Positions 18,271-25,760 of a DNA stretch of 64,000 nt are shown here, piece by piece. A model generated the notes under the pieces. That model was not told where the DNA came from. It saw only the letters and a list, made by a program, of their open reading frames with translations, and ran no database searches. The stretch is from Loktanella sp. PT4BL (GTDB taxonomy: Bacteria > Pseudomonadota > Alphaproteobacteria > Rhodobacterales > Rhodobacteraceae). The stretch spans positions 310,001 through 374,000 of the forward strand of contig NZ_QJJL01000001.1 of the NCBI RefSeq assembly GCF_003201935.1, given 5' to 3'. The position numbers were made by a program, and so were the translations under genes. Each line of letters opens with the position of its first letter. The stretch's first letter is position 1.

Positions 18271-19080
18271 TTAGATGCCCAGAACATCCATCATATCGTA
18301 TTCACCGGGGTCTTTGTCCTGGCCCCAGAGTGCGGCTTTCAGCGCGCCGCGTGCGAAGATCGCGCGGTCCGTTGCGATGTGGCGGAGTACGATCCGTTCA
18401 CCGGCAGCGGCAAAGAGCACATCATGTTCGCCCACGATATCGCCGCCGCGAATGGCGCTAAAGCCGATGTCGCCGCGTTTACGTGCGCCGGTGATCCCGT
18501 CGCGTCCGCTGTCGCTGACGTCTTTCAGCGCGACGCCACGCCCATGGGCTGCGGCCTCGCCCAGCATCAGGGCCGTGCCGGAGGGGGCGTCGACCTTCTG
18601 GTTGTGGTGGGCTTCGATGATTTCGATGTCAAAGTCTTCGTCCAGTGCGGCAGCGACCTTTTTGGTCAGCTGCACCAAGAGGTTCACACCCAATGACATA
18701 TTCCCCGCCCGCACGATGACGGCATGGCGCGCGGCGGCGTTGATGGCTTTGAGATCATCATCGGACAGCCCTGTTGTACCGATCACATGCACCGCGCGCG
18801 CCTGTGCGGCCAGACCTGCAAAGCCGACGGTGGCGGCGGGGGCGGTAAAGTCGATCACGGCTTGTGCCTTGGCAAACACCTCGACCGCGTCGTCGGTGAC
18901 CGCAACGCCGACTGGCTGACCGCCTGTGGCGGTCCCGATATCCTGACCGATCCAGTCATGCCCTGTCCGTTCCAGCACACCCACAAGGCGGCATTTGTCC
19001 GAGGCCAGCACGGTTTTGATGAGCATCTGGCCCATGCGGCCCGATGCGCCTGTGATCACGATGCCTGGTGTGTCTGTCAT
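18271..19080 (-). CDS. dapB: 4-hydroxy-tetrahydrodipicolinate reductase
   Basis: This 269-residue enzyme starts with the Rossmann signature [15 protein letters not shown] for NAD(P)H binding. It carries the catalytic [16 protein letters not shown] segment, whose His-His and Lys handle the substrate, as well as [13 protein letters not shown] and [10 protein letters not shown]. It reduces 4-hydroxy-tetrahydrodipicolinate in the lysine and diaminopimelate pathway and is normally essential for peptidoglycan. It heads a two-gene unit with rpiB and is divergent from rbfA. Confidence 0.97.
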   Translation of the reverse strand: MTDTPGIVITGASGRMGQMLIKTVLASDKCRLVGVLERTGHDWIGQDIGTATGGQPVGVAVTDDAVEVFAKAQAVIDFTAPAATVGFAGLAAQARAVHVIGTTGLSDDDLKAINAAARHAVIVRAGNMSLGVNLLVQLTKKVAAALDEDFDIEIIEAHHNQKVDAPSGTALMLGEAAAHGRGVALKDVSDSGRDGITGARKRGDIGFSAIRGGDIVGEHDVLFAAAGERIVLRHIATDRAIFARGALKAALWGQDKDPGEYDMMDVLGI

Positions 19081-19169
19081 GGTGCGTTTTCCTTTATCTG
19101 TGCCTTCTCTTAGCGGCGGATTGCCGTGGACGCAAAGGCTTGCTTGGCAAGGGACCGATCAGGGATTAA

Positions 19170-19574
19170 GTGAGGGCTATGGCAAACAATGCAAACAGAG
19201 ACGGCAAGGCCCCCACCCAGCGCATGTTGCGCGTGGGCGAGGTGATCCGCCGCACCCTATCCGAGGTCCTGCAACGTGGTGACGTGCATGACGAAGAACT
19301 GGCGCGCATGTCCATTACCGTGGGCGAGGTGCGCATGACATCCGATCTGCGGATTGCGACGGCCTTTGTGTTGCCCCTTGGTGGGCAGGGCAAAGAAGAG
19401 GCGCTGGCGGCGCTGCGGCGCAACAAGCATGAGATCCGCCATCTGGTCGTCAAAGGGGGCACGATGAAATTCGCGCCTGAACTGCGGTTCGAGATCGACG
19501 GCACGTTTGACCAGATCGATGCGACCCGCGCTTTGCTGGCCAAAGATCACGTGCGGCAGGATCTGGACGACTGA
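19170..19574 (+). CDS. rbfA: 30S ribosome-binding factor RbfA
   Basis: This 134-residue protein has the RbfA core: RMLRVGEVIRRTLSEVLQ, an ELARMSITVGEVRMTSDLR segment, then GTMKFAPELRFEIDGTFDQ near the end. It is a KH-like fold protein that binds the 30S subunit and helps late 16S rRNA 5'-end maturation. Start choice is unclear: the GTG at 19170 has AGGGA four bases upstream, while the ATG at 19179 gives MANNANRD. Its stop overlaps the next gene by one base (TGATG). In related bacteria truB usually follows rbfA; truB is not found in this window. Confidence 0.95.
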   Translation: MRAMANNANRDGKAPTQRMLRVGEVIRRTLSEVLQRGDVHDEELARMSITVGEVRMTSDLRIATAFVLPLGGQGKEEALAALRRNKHEIRHLVVKGGTMKFAPELRFEIDGTFDQIDATRALLAKDHVRQDLDD

Positions 19575-20290
19575 TGCGCTGGCTCGCTGTGGCATTGCTC
19601 TTTTGGGCGCTGCCGGCAGCGGCTGTGAGTTGCGAGGACGTCGATTATCTGGGGAACAGCTATACGGTCTGCACGGTGGATGCGACGCAAGAGGATTTGC
19701 GTCTCTTCTACAAGGATGCGGAGGGTGGCGTGATCGGTAGCTTTGGCGCGCTGGAGGATCTGCCGTCGGTCGGCAGCCTTGCCTTTGCGATGAACGCGGG
19801 GATGTACCATGATGACCGCTCGCCTGTGGGTCATTACGTCGAAGGCGGTATCGAGACGATGCGCGTGATTCCGAATGCGGGGCCGGGCAATTTTGGTTTG
19901 CTGCCCAACGGGGTGTTTTGCATCACGGATACTTCGGCGCAGGTCTATGAAACGCTCGCCTATGTCGCAAATGCGCCGGCCTGTCGGGATGCCACCCAAT
20001 CAGGGCCGATGCTCGTGATTGACGGTGTGCTACATCCGCGGTTCCTGCCCGACAGCACATCACGGTTTGTGCGTAACGGGGTTGGCACAAGTGCCGATGG
20101 GGCGACGGCAGTATTTGCGATTTCCAACAATAGTGTCACCTTTTACGAGTTCGGGTCTTTCTTCAAAGACTATCTGGCTATGCCGAACGCGCTCTATTTC
20201 GACGGCAAGGTATCGCGGCTTTATTCGCGCGCCCAAGGGCGCAGTGATTTCGGGTTCCAGCTTGGACCGATGGTTGGTGTTGTTGAATAG
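19574..20290 (+). CDS. Phosphodiester glycosidase (NAGPA/DUF2233) family secreted protein
   Basis: This 238-residue protein has a signal peptide (MRWLAVALLFWALPAAAVS) and the DUF2233/NAGPA core: FAMNAGMYHDDRSPVGHYVEGG, LLPNGVFCI, ATQSGPMLVIDG, VGTSADGATAVFAIS and an NALYFDGKVSRLY end. The fold is related to the enzyme that uncovers mannose 6-phosphate, and bacterial members act on glycosyl phosphodiesters in the envelope. It overlaps rbfA by one base, which gives tight co-expression with an otherwise unrelated cytoplasmic gene. A hairpin follows its stop at once. The actual substrate is unknown. Confidence 0.85.
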   Translation: MRWLAVALLFWALPAAAVSCEDVDYLGNSYTVCTVDATQEDLRLFYKDAEGGVIGSFGALEDLPSVGSLAFAMNAGMYHDDRSPVGHYVEGGIETMRVIPNAGPGNFGLLPNGVFCITDTSAQVYETLAYVANAPACRDATQSGPMLVIDGVLHPRFLPDSTSRFVRNGVGTSADGATAVFAISNNSVTFYEFGSFFKDYLAMPNALYFDGKVSRLYSRAQGRSDFGFQLGPMVGVVE

Positions 20291-20308
20291 GGTGGGTTGA
20301 AACCCACC
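20291..20308. terminator. Bidirectional hairpin between convergent genes
   Basis: GGTGGGTT, a two-base gap, then AACCCACC gives a perfect stem. The element fills exactly the space between the stop of the phosphodiester glycosidase gene (20290) and the stop of the NUDIX gene (20309). It can act on both strands. Confidence 0.65.
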
Positions 20309-20713
20309 TTACCTGCAGCACAGGTCTATCACGTATTGCAGGTTCGGGCTTTGTGGAAGTGCCTTCGCCTGATCCGCTGTAAACCAGCCTGCATCAAGCG
20401 CATCATCGGCGGCGATGGGCGTCCCGTAGTCATACGAACAGACAACCACCGCCAGGAGGTAATGGAACAGCACCGCACCGTCCGCATCGCGTGTGATGAC
20501 ATCGAGGTTGGTCAGGTAACCCTGCGCGGTCGCGACGACGCCGGTTTCTTCGGCCAGTTCACGGATAGCGGCGTCACGCGCTGTTTCGCCCAGCTCCACA
20601 TGACCGCCCGGAAAACCCCATGTATTGGCGTTGGGTTCCTTTTTGCGTTGCACCAGAAGGAACCGGCCTTCGTGCTGCACAACGGCAATGGCGCCAAGTT
20701 TCGGATGCGTCAC
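20309..20713 (-). CDS. NUDIX hydrolase
   Basis: This 134-residue protein contains a complete Nudix box, GGHVELGETARDAAIRELAEETGVV, with the metal-binding REUxEE core intact. It begins with LGAIAVVQHEGRFLLVQRK, typical of the ADP-ribose/NTP-type group. It hydrolyses a nucleoside diphosphate linked to another moiety; the substrate cannot be told. It overlaps the upstream SGNH hydrolase gene by four bases (ATGA), so the two form a minus-strand operon. Confidence 0.93.
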   Translation of the reverse strand: MTHPKLGAIAVVQHEGRFLLVQRKKEPNANTWGFPGGHVELGETARDAAIRELAEETGVVATAQGYLTNLDVITRDADGAVLFHYLLAVVVCSYDYGTPIAADDALDAGWFTADQAKALPQSPNLQYVIDLCCR

Positions 20714-21348
20714 AGGCTTGCGACTTTCGCGGCTATCGCACGCCCCAGCGTGATGTGGTCCTGTGCTTCGAAATGCAGCCCGTCAATTGGACTGGGCCTG
20801 ATATGCATGCCCGCATCCAGAAACGGCAGACCCCAGTGATCGGCCAGTTGCGCAATTGCAAAGGGCAGATCGCGGGATTTCGTCTGCGCACCCAAGAGCC
20901 CGTCACGATATGTTCCTTGTTCGAGTACGACCGCCGGGGCGATCAGCAGAATGTCAAAGCCGTTATGTCGCGTCTGGTATGGCTCGGAGCGGGCGATGCC
21001 AACCAGCCCTGCGAGCCCCGCGACCACCTGATCCACGCTTGCGCCGTGATGAGTTTTAAGGTCATTCGTACCCAGCATGATGGTCAACAGATCAATCGGT
21101 CCCTGGCTTTCCAATGCGATCCGCAGCCCCAGCTGCCCATCCATATGCGCGCCCATCACAGGGTCTGCGCGGCTGGTCGTGCGTCCGGGCAGGCCGTCTT
21201 CGATCAGCGCCCAGCCTTCCCCGAGCTCGGAGAGCATCACCGTGGGCCAGCGGGTTTCGGGCCCGAAGCGCCGGTTCTCACCCCGCGCATGCGCGGGAGG
21301 CGTGCCGTAGGTGTTGCTATCGCCGAACGTAAGGATGGTTTTTGTCAT
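20710..21348 (-). CDS. SGNH/GDSL arylesterase-type hydrolase
   Basis: This 212-residue SGNH hydrolase shows block I GDSNTYG with the nucleophile Ser, a block III GTNDLKTHH element and the C-terminal DGLHFEAQDH block with the catalytic Asp/His. No signal peptide is evident, so it is probably cytoplasmic. Close family members are annotated as arylesterases or acyl-CoA thioesterase-like enzymes. It is the first gene of the pair with the NUDIX hydrolase. It is not similar in detail to the two SGNH-like exported proteins at 48503 and 62989. Confidence 0.9.
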   Translation of the reverse strand: MTKTILTFGDSNTYGTPPAHARGENRRFGPETRWPTVMLSELGEGWALIEDGLPGRTTSRADPVMGAHMDGQLGLRIALESQGPIDLLTIMLGTNDLKTHHGASVDQVVAGLAGLVGIARSEPYQTRHNGFDILLIAPAVVLEQGTYRDGLLGAQTKSRDLPFAIAQLADHWGLPFLDAGMHIRPSPIDGLHFEAQDHITLGRAIAAKVASL

Positions 21349-21396
21349 ATCGCCAAGCTAAGCGCAGTGCTTGGTTTGGTAAAGCGGCATTGCCCC

Positions 21397-21425
21397 TTGG
21401 ACTTATGGCCCCGAGCGCACATATA
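21397..21425 (+). promoter_or_regulatory. Possible sigma-70 promoter for the thioredoxin-like gene
   Basis: TTGGAC (21397-21402), a 17-base spacer and CATATA (21420-21425) lie about 30 bases before the start codon of the thioredoxin-like gene. The match to the -35 box is partial. The position and spacing are right, and nothing better is seen in the gap. Confidence 0.3.
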
Positions 21426-21456
21426 GGGGCTAACAGAAAGTTGAAGGAGACAGGCC

Positions 21457-22374
21457 ATGCTGGAATTGGACGCAAATGCAAATGCAGGTGCCCCCGCTGA
21501 TCTGATCAAGGACGGAACCGACGCAAGCTTTGCCAAGGACGTGATCGAAGCATCGCAGACCGTGCCGGTGATTGTGGACTTCTGGGCGCCATGGTGCGGC
21601 CCGTGCAAGACGCTGGGCCCCGCGATTGAAGCGGCGGTGACCAATGCCAAAGGGCGGGTCAAGCTTGTGAAAATCGACGTGGACGCGCATCAGGCCTATG
21701 CGGGCCAGTTGCAGGTGCAGTCGATCCCGACGGTTTATGCCTTCTATCAGGGCCGTCCTGTCGACGGGTTTCAAGGCGCTTTGCCGCCCTCCGAGATCAA
21801 CGCCTTTGTCGACAAGATCGCAGCCCTTGCCGGTGATCCCGAGGCGGAGGGCCTGAGTGCGGCCATTGAGGCGGCAGAGCAGATGCTGGCGGAAGGTGCG
21901 GTAACGGATGCGGCCGAGACTTTTGCCGCAATCCTGCAGGAAGAGCCGAACAATGCGCCCGCCTATGCGGGGCTTGTGCGGGCGCATCTGGCATTGGACG
22001 ATATTGATCAGGCCGAGGCGATCCTGAATGGCGCACCTGCCGAAATCTCTACCGATCCGCTGCTTGAGGCCGTTCATGCGCAGATCACGCTCGCGCGTGA
22101 GGCCGCGAATGCGGGGCCTGTGGCGGAATTGCAGGCGGCGGTTGAGGCGGATCCCGACAACCATCAGGCACGTTTCGATCTGGCGACTGCGCTGCATGCC
22201 AGCGGTCAGGTGGAAGAGTCTGTGAATACGCTGCTGGAACTCTTTCGCCGTGATCGGGAATGGAATGACGGGGCGGCCAAGGCCCAGCTATTCAAGATTT
22301 TCGATGCACGAGATGCCAAGGATCCGATTGTATTGAACGGGCGGCGAAAACTTTCTTCGATGATATTTGCCTGA
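21457..22374 (+). CDS. cnoX: CnoX-like thioredoxin with TPR tail (YbbN family)
   Basis: This 305-residue protein has a thioredoxin domain (about residues 20-125) with an intact WCGPC active site in VDFWAPWCGPCKTLGP. A C-terminal alpha-helical tetratricopeptide region follows (about 140-300, including AAEAILQEEPNNAPAYAGL-like repeats). This is the layout of CnoX/YbbN chaperedoxins, which protect proteins from over-oxidation and hand them to DnaK or GroEL. E. coli CnoX lacks the redox-active pair (SxxC), whereas this one has both Cys and may also be a reductase, as in Caulobacter. GAAGGAGA lies upstream of the ATG. Confidence 0.88.
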   Translation: MLELDANANAGAPADLIKDGTDASFAKDVIEASQTVPVIVDFWAPWCGPCKTLGPAIEAAVTNAKGRVKLVKIDVDAHQAYAGQLQVQSIPTVYAFYQGRPVDGFQGALPPSEINAFVDKIAALAGDPEAEGLSAAIEAAEQMLAEGAVTDAAETFAAILQEEPNNAPAYAGLVRAHLALDDIDQAEAILNGAPAEISTDPLLEAVHAQITLAREAANAGPVAELQAAVEADPDNHQARFDLATALHASGQVEESVNTLLELFRRDREWNDGAAKAQLFKIFDARDAKDPIVLNGRRKLSSMIFA

Positions 22375-22395
22375 CCACGGCTTCGGCCTAGTTTA

Positions 22396-23043
22396 ATGGT
22401 CATGACATCATCATATGATCTGCCTGACACAATTCCGGTCTTTCCTTTGCCGGGGGCATTGCTGTTGCCGCGCGCGCGTCTGCCGTTGCATTTGTTTGAA
22501 CCCCGTTATCTGGCGATGCTGGATGATGTGCTGAAAACACCCTCGCGGTTGATAGGGATGGTGCAGCCTTATGATGCGCCCGGCAAAGGCGGGAAGCTGC
22601 ACAGTATTGGCTGCGCTGGCCGTGTGACGGCGTTCTCCGAGACCGAGGACGGTCGCTATATGATTACCCTCGCGGGCATTTCGCGGTTCCGGATTACGCA
22701 GGAAGTCGAAGGGTTCACGCCCTACCGCCGCTGCAACGTCAGCTGGCAGGGATTTGAACGCGATCTCGGGCCGGTTGAACGCGATGACAGTTTCGACCGC
22801 GAGGCCTTTATGGAGGCTCTGGGGCGTTATCTTGTGGATCAGGGGCTATCGACCGATTGGGAAAGCCTTGGCGAGGCCGAGGACGAGTTGTTGATCAATT
22901 CACTTTCGATGCTTTGCCCATTTGCGCCCGAGGATAAACAAGCCCTGCTTGAAGCGCCGTCCTTGACCACACGGCGCGAAACGCTCATGACTTTGATCGA
23001 ATTCGCATTGCGTGGTGGATCAGGTGAAGAGGTGATGCAATGA
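22396..23043 (+). CDS. Lon N-domain (LON substrate-binding) protein
   Basis: This 215-residue protein is made of a LON substrate-binding domain only. It shows the family start [30 protein letters not shown], then an IGMVQP-like strand and [29 protein letters not shown]. No AAA or protease domain is present. Stand-alone LonN proteins are common in alphaproteobacteria and of unclear function, perhaps substrate adaptors. The ATG at 22396 and another at 22402 are both possible; neither has a clear RBS. It overlaps the Trm112 gene by four bases. Confidence 0.9.
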   Translation: MVMTSSYDLPDTIPVFPLPGALLLPRARLPLHLFEPRYLAMLDDVLKTPSRLIGMVQPYDAPGKGGKLHSIGCAGRVTAFSETEDGRYMITLAGISRFRITQEVEGFTPYRRCNVSWQGFERDLGPVERDDSFDREAFMEALGRYLVDQGLSTDWESLGEAEDELLINSLSMLCPFAPEDKQALLEAPSLTTRRETLMTLIEFALRGGSGEEVMQ

Positions 23044-23222
23044 GTGGAACAGCATTCGACCCCAAGATGCTCGAGGCGCTGGTATGCCCGTTGACTCAAG
23101 GGACGTTGCGCTATGATGCGGACAAGCAGGAGCTTGTCAGCGAGGCTGGCAAGGTCGCATTCCCGATCCGCAACGGGATACCTGTCATGCTGGTCGATGA
23201 GGCGCGTCCGCTGGAGGACTAG
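23040..23222 (+). CDS. Trm112-family small protein
   Basis: This 60-residue protein has the Trm112/UPF0434 core [17 protein letters not shown] and the end [17 protein letters not shown]. In eukaryotes Trm112 activates methyltransferases; bacterial members are small stand-alone proteins that probably act as methyltransferase partners. The usual zinc-binding Cys set is reduced here to a single Cys in the CPL element. It is co-translated with the LonN-domain gene (ATGA), a frequent alphaproteobacterial pairing. Confidence 0.92.
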   Translation: MSGTAFDPKMLEALVCPLTQGTLRYDADKQELVSEAGKVAFPIRNGIPVMLVDEARPLED

Positions 23223-23334
23223 CAGATGTTGCCGTCGCGTGCAGAAAGCCAGCGATACATCATCTGCAGTCATAGCCATACCGACCAACGATAAAGCAAG
23301 CCTTGTTCAGTAGGTTGTCAGGATAGAAAGCGCG

Positions 23335-23535
23335 TTAGCTACGTTGTGCGGCTGCGTGCTTTTCGGAGCGTTCTTGCTGGGGGGTGTTGACCCAGACCAG
23401 ACCTGCAACAAAGCCGATCATTCCACCAACAATATACGCGAGAATTGCCAGAAAGATGCCGGCACCCGAGAGCAATGCAACGGTCGTTGCCAGCATTCCA
23501 GAGGCTATTCCGAGTATGATATACAAGATGAACAT
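23335..23535 (-). CDS. Small two-helix membrane protein, function unknown
   Basis: This 66-residue product begins MFILYIILGIASGMLATTV. It has two glycine-rich hydrophobic segments (about residues 2-22 and 26-48) and a charged tail (TPQQERSEKHAAAQRS). It is predicted to lie in the inner membrane with a cytoplasmic tail. I do not recognise a family. The AT-rich upstream region and sensible topology make it more likely real than chance. It stands alone, with no neighbour within 100 bases on the same strand. Confidence 0.6.
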   Translation of the reverse strand: MFILYIILGIASGMLATTVALLSGAGIFLAILAYIVGGMIGFVAGLVWVNTPQQERSEKHAAAQRS

Positions 23536-23658
23536 CAGTGGCTCTTTTCTGCTTGGCGGTATTTTCGCCCTACGATCCCATCAGCCTAGGCTGGCTTCGT
23601 GTCAAAACTTTGTTCGAATTCTGACCAGTCTGTAGGGTAAATACTAATATTCCATTAA

Positions 23659-23701
23659 CTTCACGCGGCCCAACTGCTGGGCAGCCTTGGTTCGCGTGAA
23701 G
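23659..23701. other. Nested inverted repeat (possible structured RNA or operator)
   Basis: A nine-base arm CTTCACGCG (23659-23667) is matched by CGCGTGAAG (23693-23701). Inside lies a second hairpin, GCCCA-ACTGC-TGGGC. AGGAGG follows at 23707-23712, but no credible open frame continues from it. The element sits between the small membrane protein gene and the 3' end of the barrel gene. Confidence 0.35.
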
Positions 23702-23779
23702 CTATAGGAGGTAAAACGAGGTTGCCAAGCGCACTGCGCCAGTTGTCCCCGAAAGGGCAGGAATCAGCCGATGAGGGCC

Positions 23780-25012
23780 TTACGGCCGGAAGGAAAACTG
23801 CCGATCGAGCGCCAAGAAGATTGACGTACTGTCTGTGCGGACTCCGTCATCCTCGCGGAAATCAAAGCTTGCACCGACGTTGAGCTGCCAGAATTCGTTG
23901 ATGCTGTAGCCATAGCTTGCCGAAAGGCTGCCGGTTGCAAGGACATCGCCTCCGTCAGGATCGCTTGTCTGGCCAAAGTCAAAACCAACCTGCATGCTGG
24001 TGACGGGGCTGAGTTCTTGAAGATAGTTGGCGCTGAACGTCGTTGTGGCGCGGTCATCGCCCGGGTCGAGGCTGTGGTCCGCGCTGAGGGTGATTTCGGC
24101 TGCGGGAAGCGGATAGCTAAAGGCAATTCCACCGGTCACACGTATATCACCAAATTCATCTTCTACCACGCCCAGTTCGCCCCGTAGGCTGCCATTGGGC
24201 AATGCATAATCGCGGGCGACTGTGGCAGCCCAGAAGGTCTCATCCTCTTCATCACGTGAAACGCTGATACCTGTTGTCAGCGCCCCGAGCGGGCGTGCAA
24301 AGGTCAGCGCGCCGGACAGCGTTGTGGTCTCTGTCGCTGGTTCGCCGATGTCTTCCGACTGTGTATAGGAAAGCCCGATATTGCTGGTGACGACTTCATT
24401 GATGTTCAGTCGCAGGCCAAGTGCAATCGTGCTGCTGTCATTATCCAACAGCGTGGCGCTTGCATCTTCGTAGCGCAGTCTTGTCTGACTGCCGCTCAGG
24501 CTATAGCCCACCGGCGCGGTATCGCCCCAAGTAAACCCAACTGATACCGTTGTTTCATTGCGGAAACCGGTCCCGGTCAGATCATCAAAATCATCCGGCA
24601 GGACGATCACGCCTTCATCATTGATGAAATCTGAGGCGTCGCGCAGGAACGCGATGTCTTCGCGACGTCCTTCCAGCGCGAAATCGAATGAGGCGTCCGC
24701 GCTGTTCCGGGTGTAGGCCAAACGTGCAACAAGCCCTTCATCTGCGAATTCATCCTCGGTGAGGCTGAATGTCGTGTCCAGATCGAACGACAGGCGCTGT
24801 GTCCGTGTTTCGGTGACCGCACCGAAACTCAGGTCGGTGACGCTCTCGAACCCGTCTTCGGCCTCGGTCGTTTCCAGGTCACGGTCGGTCGAACCGATAA
24901 AGGTCTGACCCCAGTCGAATGTGAAGAACACACCGCCAGGTTCGGCCTCTTGCGTGGACGCCGCAAGAGGACAAAGGCAGGTCAGGAGAGCAAGGCTTAT
25001 TACACGTTTCAT
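23780..25012 (-). CDS. Outer-membrane beta-barrel protein of the exopolysaccharide locus
   Basis: This 410-residue protein has a signal peptide (MKRVISLALLTCLCPLAASTQ). Repeated amphipathic beta-strands follow, rich in Thr, Ser, Asp and aromatic residues at alternate positions (for example GLVARLAYTRNSADASFDFALEG, LTFARPLGALTTGISVSR). The end is aromatic (ALDRQFSFRP). PEP-CTERM/exosortase exopolysaccharide loci often contain an outer-membrane barrel gene next to the polysaccharide export gene, and this gene lies 39 bases behind the Wza-like gene on the same strand. I infer a role in export or anchoring of the polysaccharide, or both. The barrel is shorter than the roughly 450-500 residues I expect for that group. 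Confidence 0.7.
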   Translation of the reverse strand: MKRVISLALLTCLCPLAASTQEAEPGGVFFTFDWGQTFIGSTDRDLETTEAEDGFESVTDLSFGAVTETRTQRLSFDLDTTFSLTEDEFADEGLVARLAYTRNSADASFDFALEGRREDIAFLRDASDFINDEGVIVLPDDFDDLTGTGFRNETTVSVGFTWGDTAPVGYSLSGSQTRLRYEDASATLLDNDSSTIALGLRLNINEVVTSNIGLSYTQSEDIGEPATETTTLSGALTFARPLGALTTGISVSRDEEDETFWAATVARDYALPNGSLRGELGVVEDEFGDIRVTGGIAFSYPLPAAEITLSADHSLDPGDDRATTTFSANYLQELSPVTSMQVGFDFGQTSDPDGGDVLATGSLSASYGYSINEFWQLNVGASFDFREDDGVRTDSTSIFLALDRQFSFRP

Positions 25013-25051
25013 ATTTATCCGCCCCCGAGCGGAAGCTTGGGGTCTGGGTAC

Positions 25052-25630
25052 TTATTCGAACAGCTTGCGCTGTGGAATGACGATGACATCACCATCGCGC
25101 ATCCGCACGGCGCCGTTTTCGCTGCTACCGTCGAGGATGCTGTTGTAGTTGATGGTGTAAACGTCGCTGCCGCGGCGCAACTGGATGCGCTTGACCGCAG
25201 CGAAGTTTGTAAAGCCGCCGAACTGTGCGATTGCCTGCATCAGGTTTGTGCCTGGCTCAATCTCGATCCGGCCAACAGTCACGCCTTCGCCGACAACAAA
25301 GATACCGATGGTCCGCGGCTCACGTTCGGGTGCGAGCCCCTCAATGCCCACAAAGACGTTTGGAGGGCTGACAAAACTTGCGGCCAAACGGCTGGTCAAA
25401 GCAGATTGGATTTGTGTTGTGGTAAGCCCGCTTGCGCGAATGTTTCCGGTGCCGGGCAGTGCGATACGTCCGTCAGGCGCCACCAGCACCACACGGTTCA
25501 AGCTGGCATCTTCGGCCACTTCGATCCGCAGAGAATCACCGGGCTGAACCCTGTATTCCTGCGCAAGTGTGATCGTGGAAAATAGGACCAGGGCCAGGAG
25601 CGACCCAAGAAGGGTAACAATACGGGACAT
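25052..25630 (-). CDS. Wza-like polysaccharide export protein
   Basis: The chosen ATG at 25630 gives a 192-residue protein with a signal peptide (MSRIVTLLGSLLALVLFSTITLAQ). A Poly_export domain follows (YRVQPGDSLRIEVAEDASLN to ALTSRLAASF), then an SLBB domain (VGRIEIEPGTNLMQAIAQFGGF to RMRDGDVIVIPQ). It is the periplasmic/outer-membrane exporter of capsule-type polysaccharide. No lipobox Cys is present, and it is much shorter than E. coli Wza, as is usual for exosortase-linked loci. It lies downstream of the TPR lipoprotein gene and upstream of the barrel gene. Confidence 0.9.
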   Translation of the reverse strand: MSRIVTLLGSLLALVLFSTITLAQEYRVQPGDSLRIEVAEDASLNRVVLVAPDGRIALPGTGNIRASGLTTTQIQSALTSRLAASFVSPPNVFVGIEGLAPEREPRTIGIFVVGEGVTVGRIEIEPGTNLMQAIAQFGGFTNFAAVKRIQLRRGSDVYTINYNSILDGSSENGAVRMRDGDVIVIPQRKLFE

Positions 25631-25760
25631 AACGCGACCTCTTTTTACAGTACAACAATGCGGGCAACACCCTCCCGCTACGAAGAAAATGTTAACCCAA
25701 GTATTCCAATTCCCCAACGTAAAAACGCGGCAAAACATGGCTAAAACTGCGATTTTTACG

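Noticed and set aside
23707-23779. AGGAGG followed by a TTG that could open a plus-strand gene
   Set aside because: The frame runs into the 3' end of the barrel gene on the opposite strand and shows no sensible protein.
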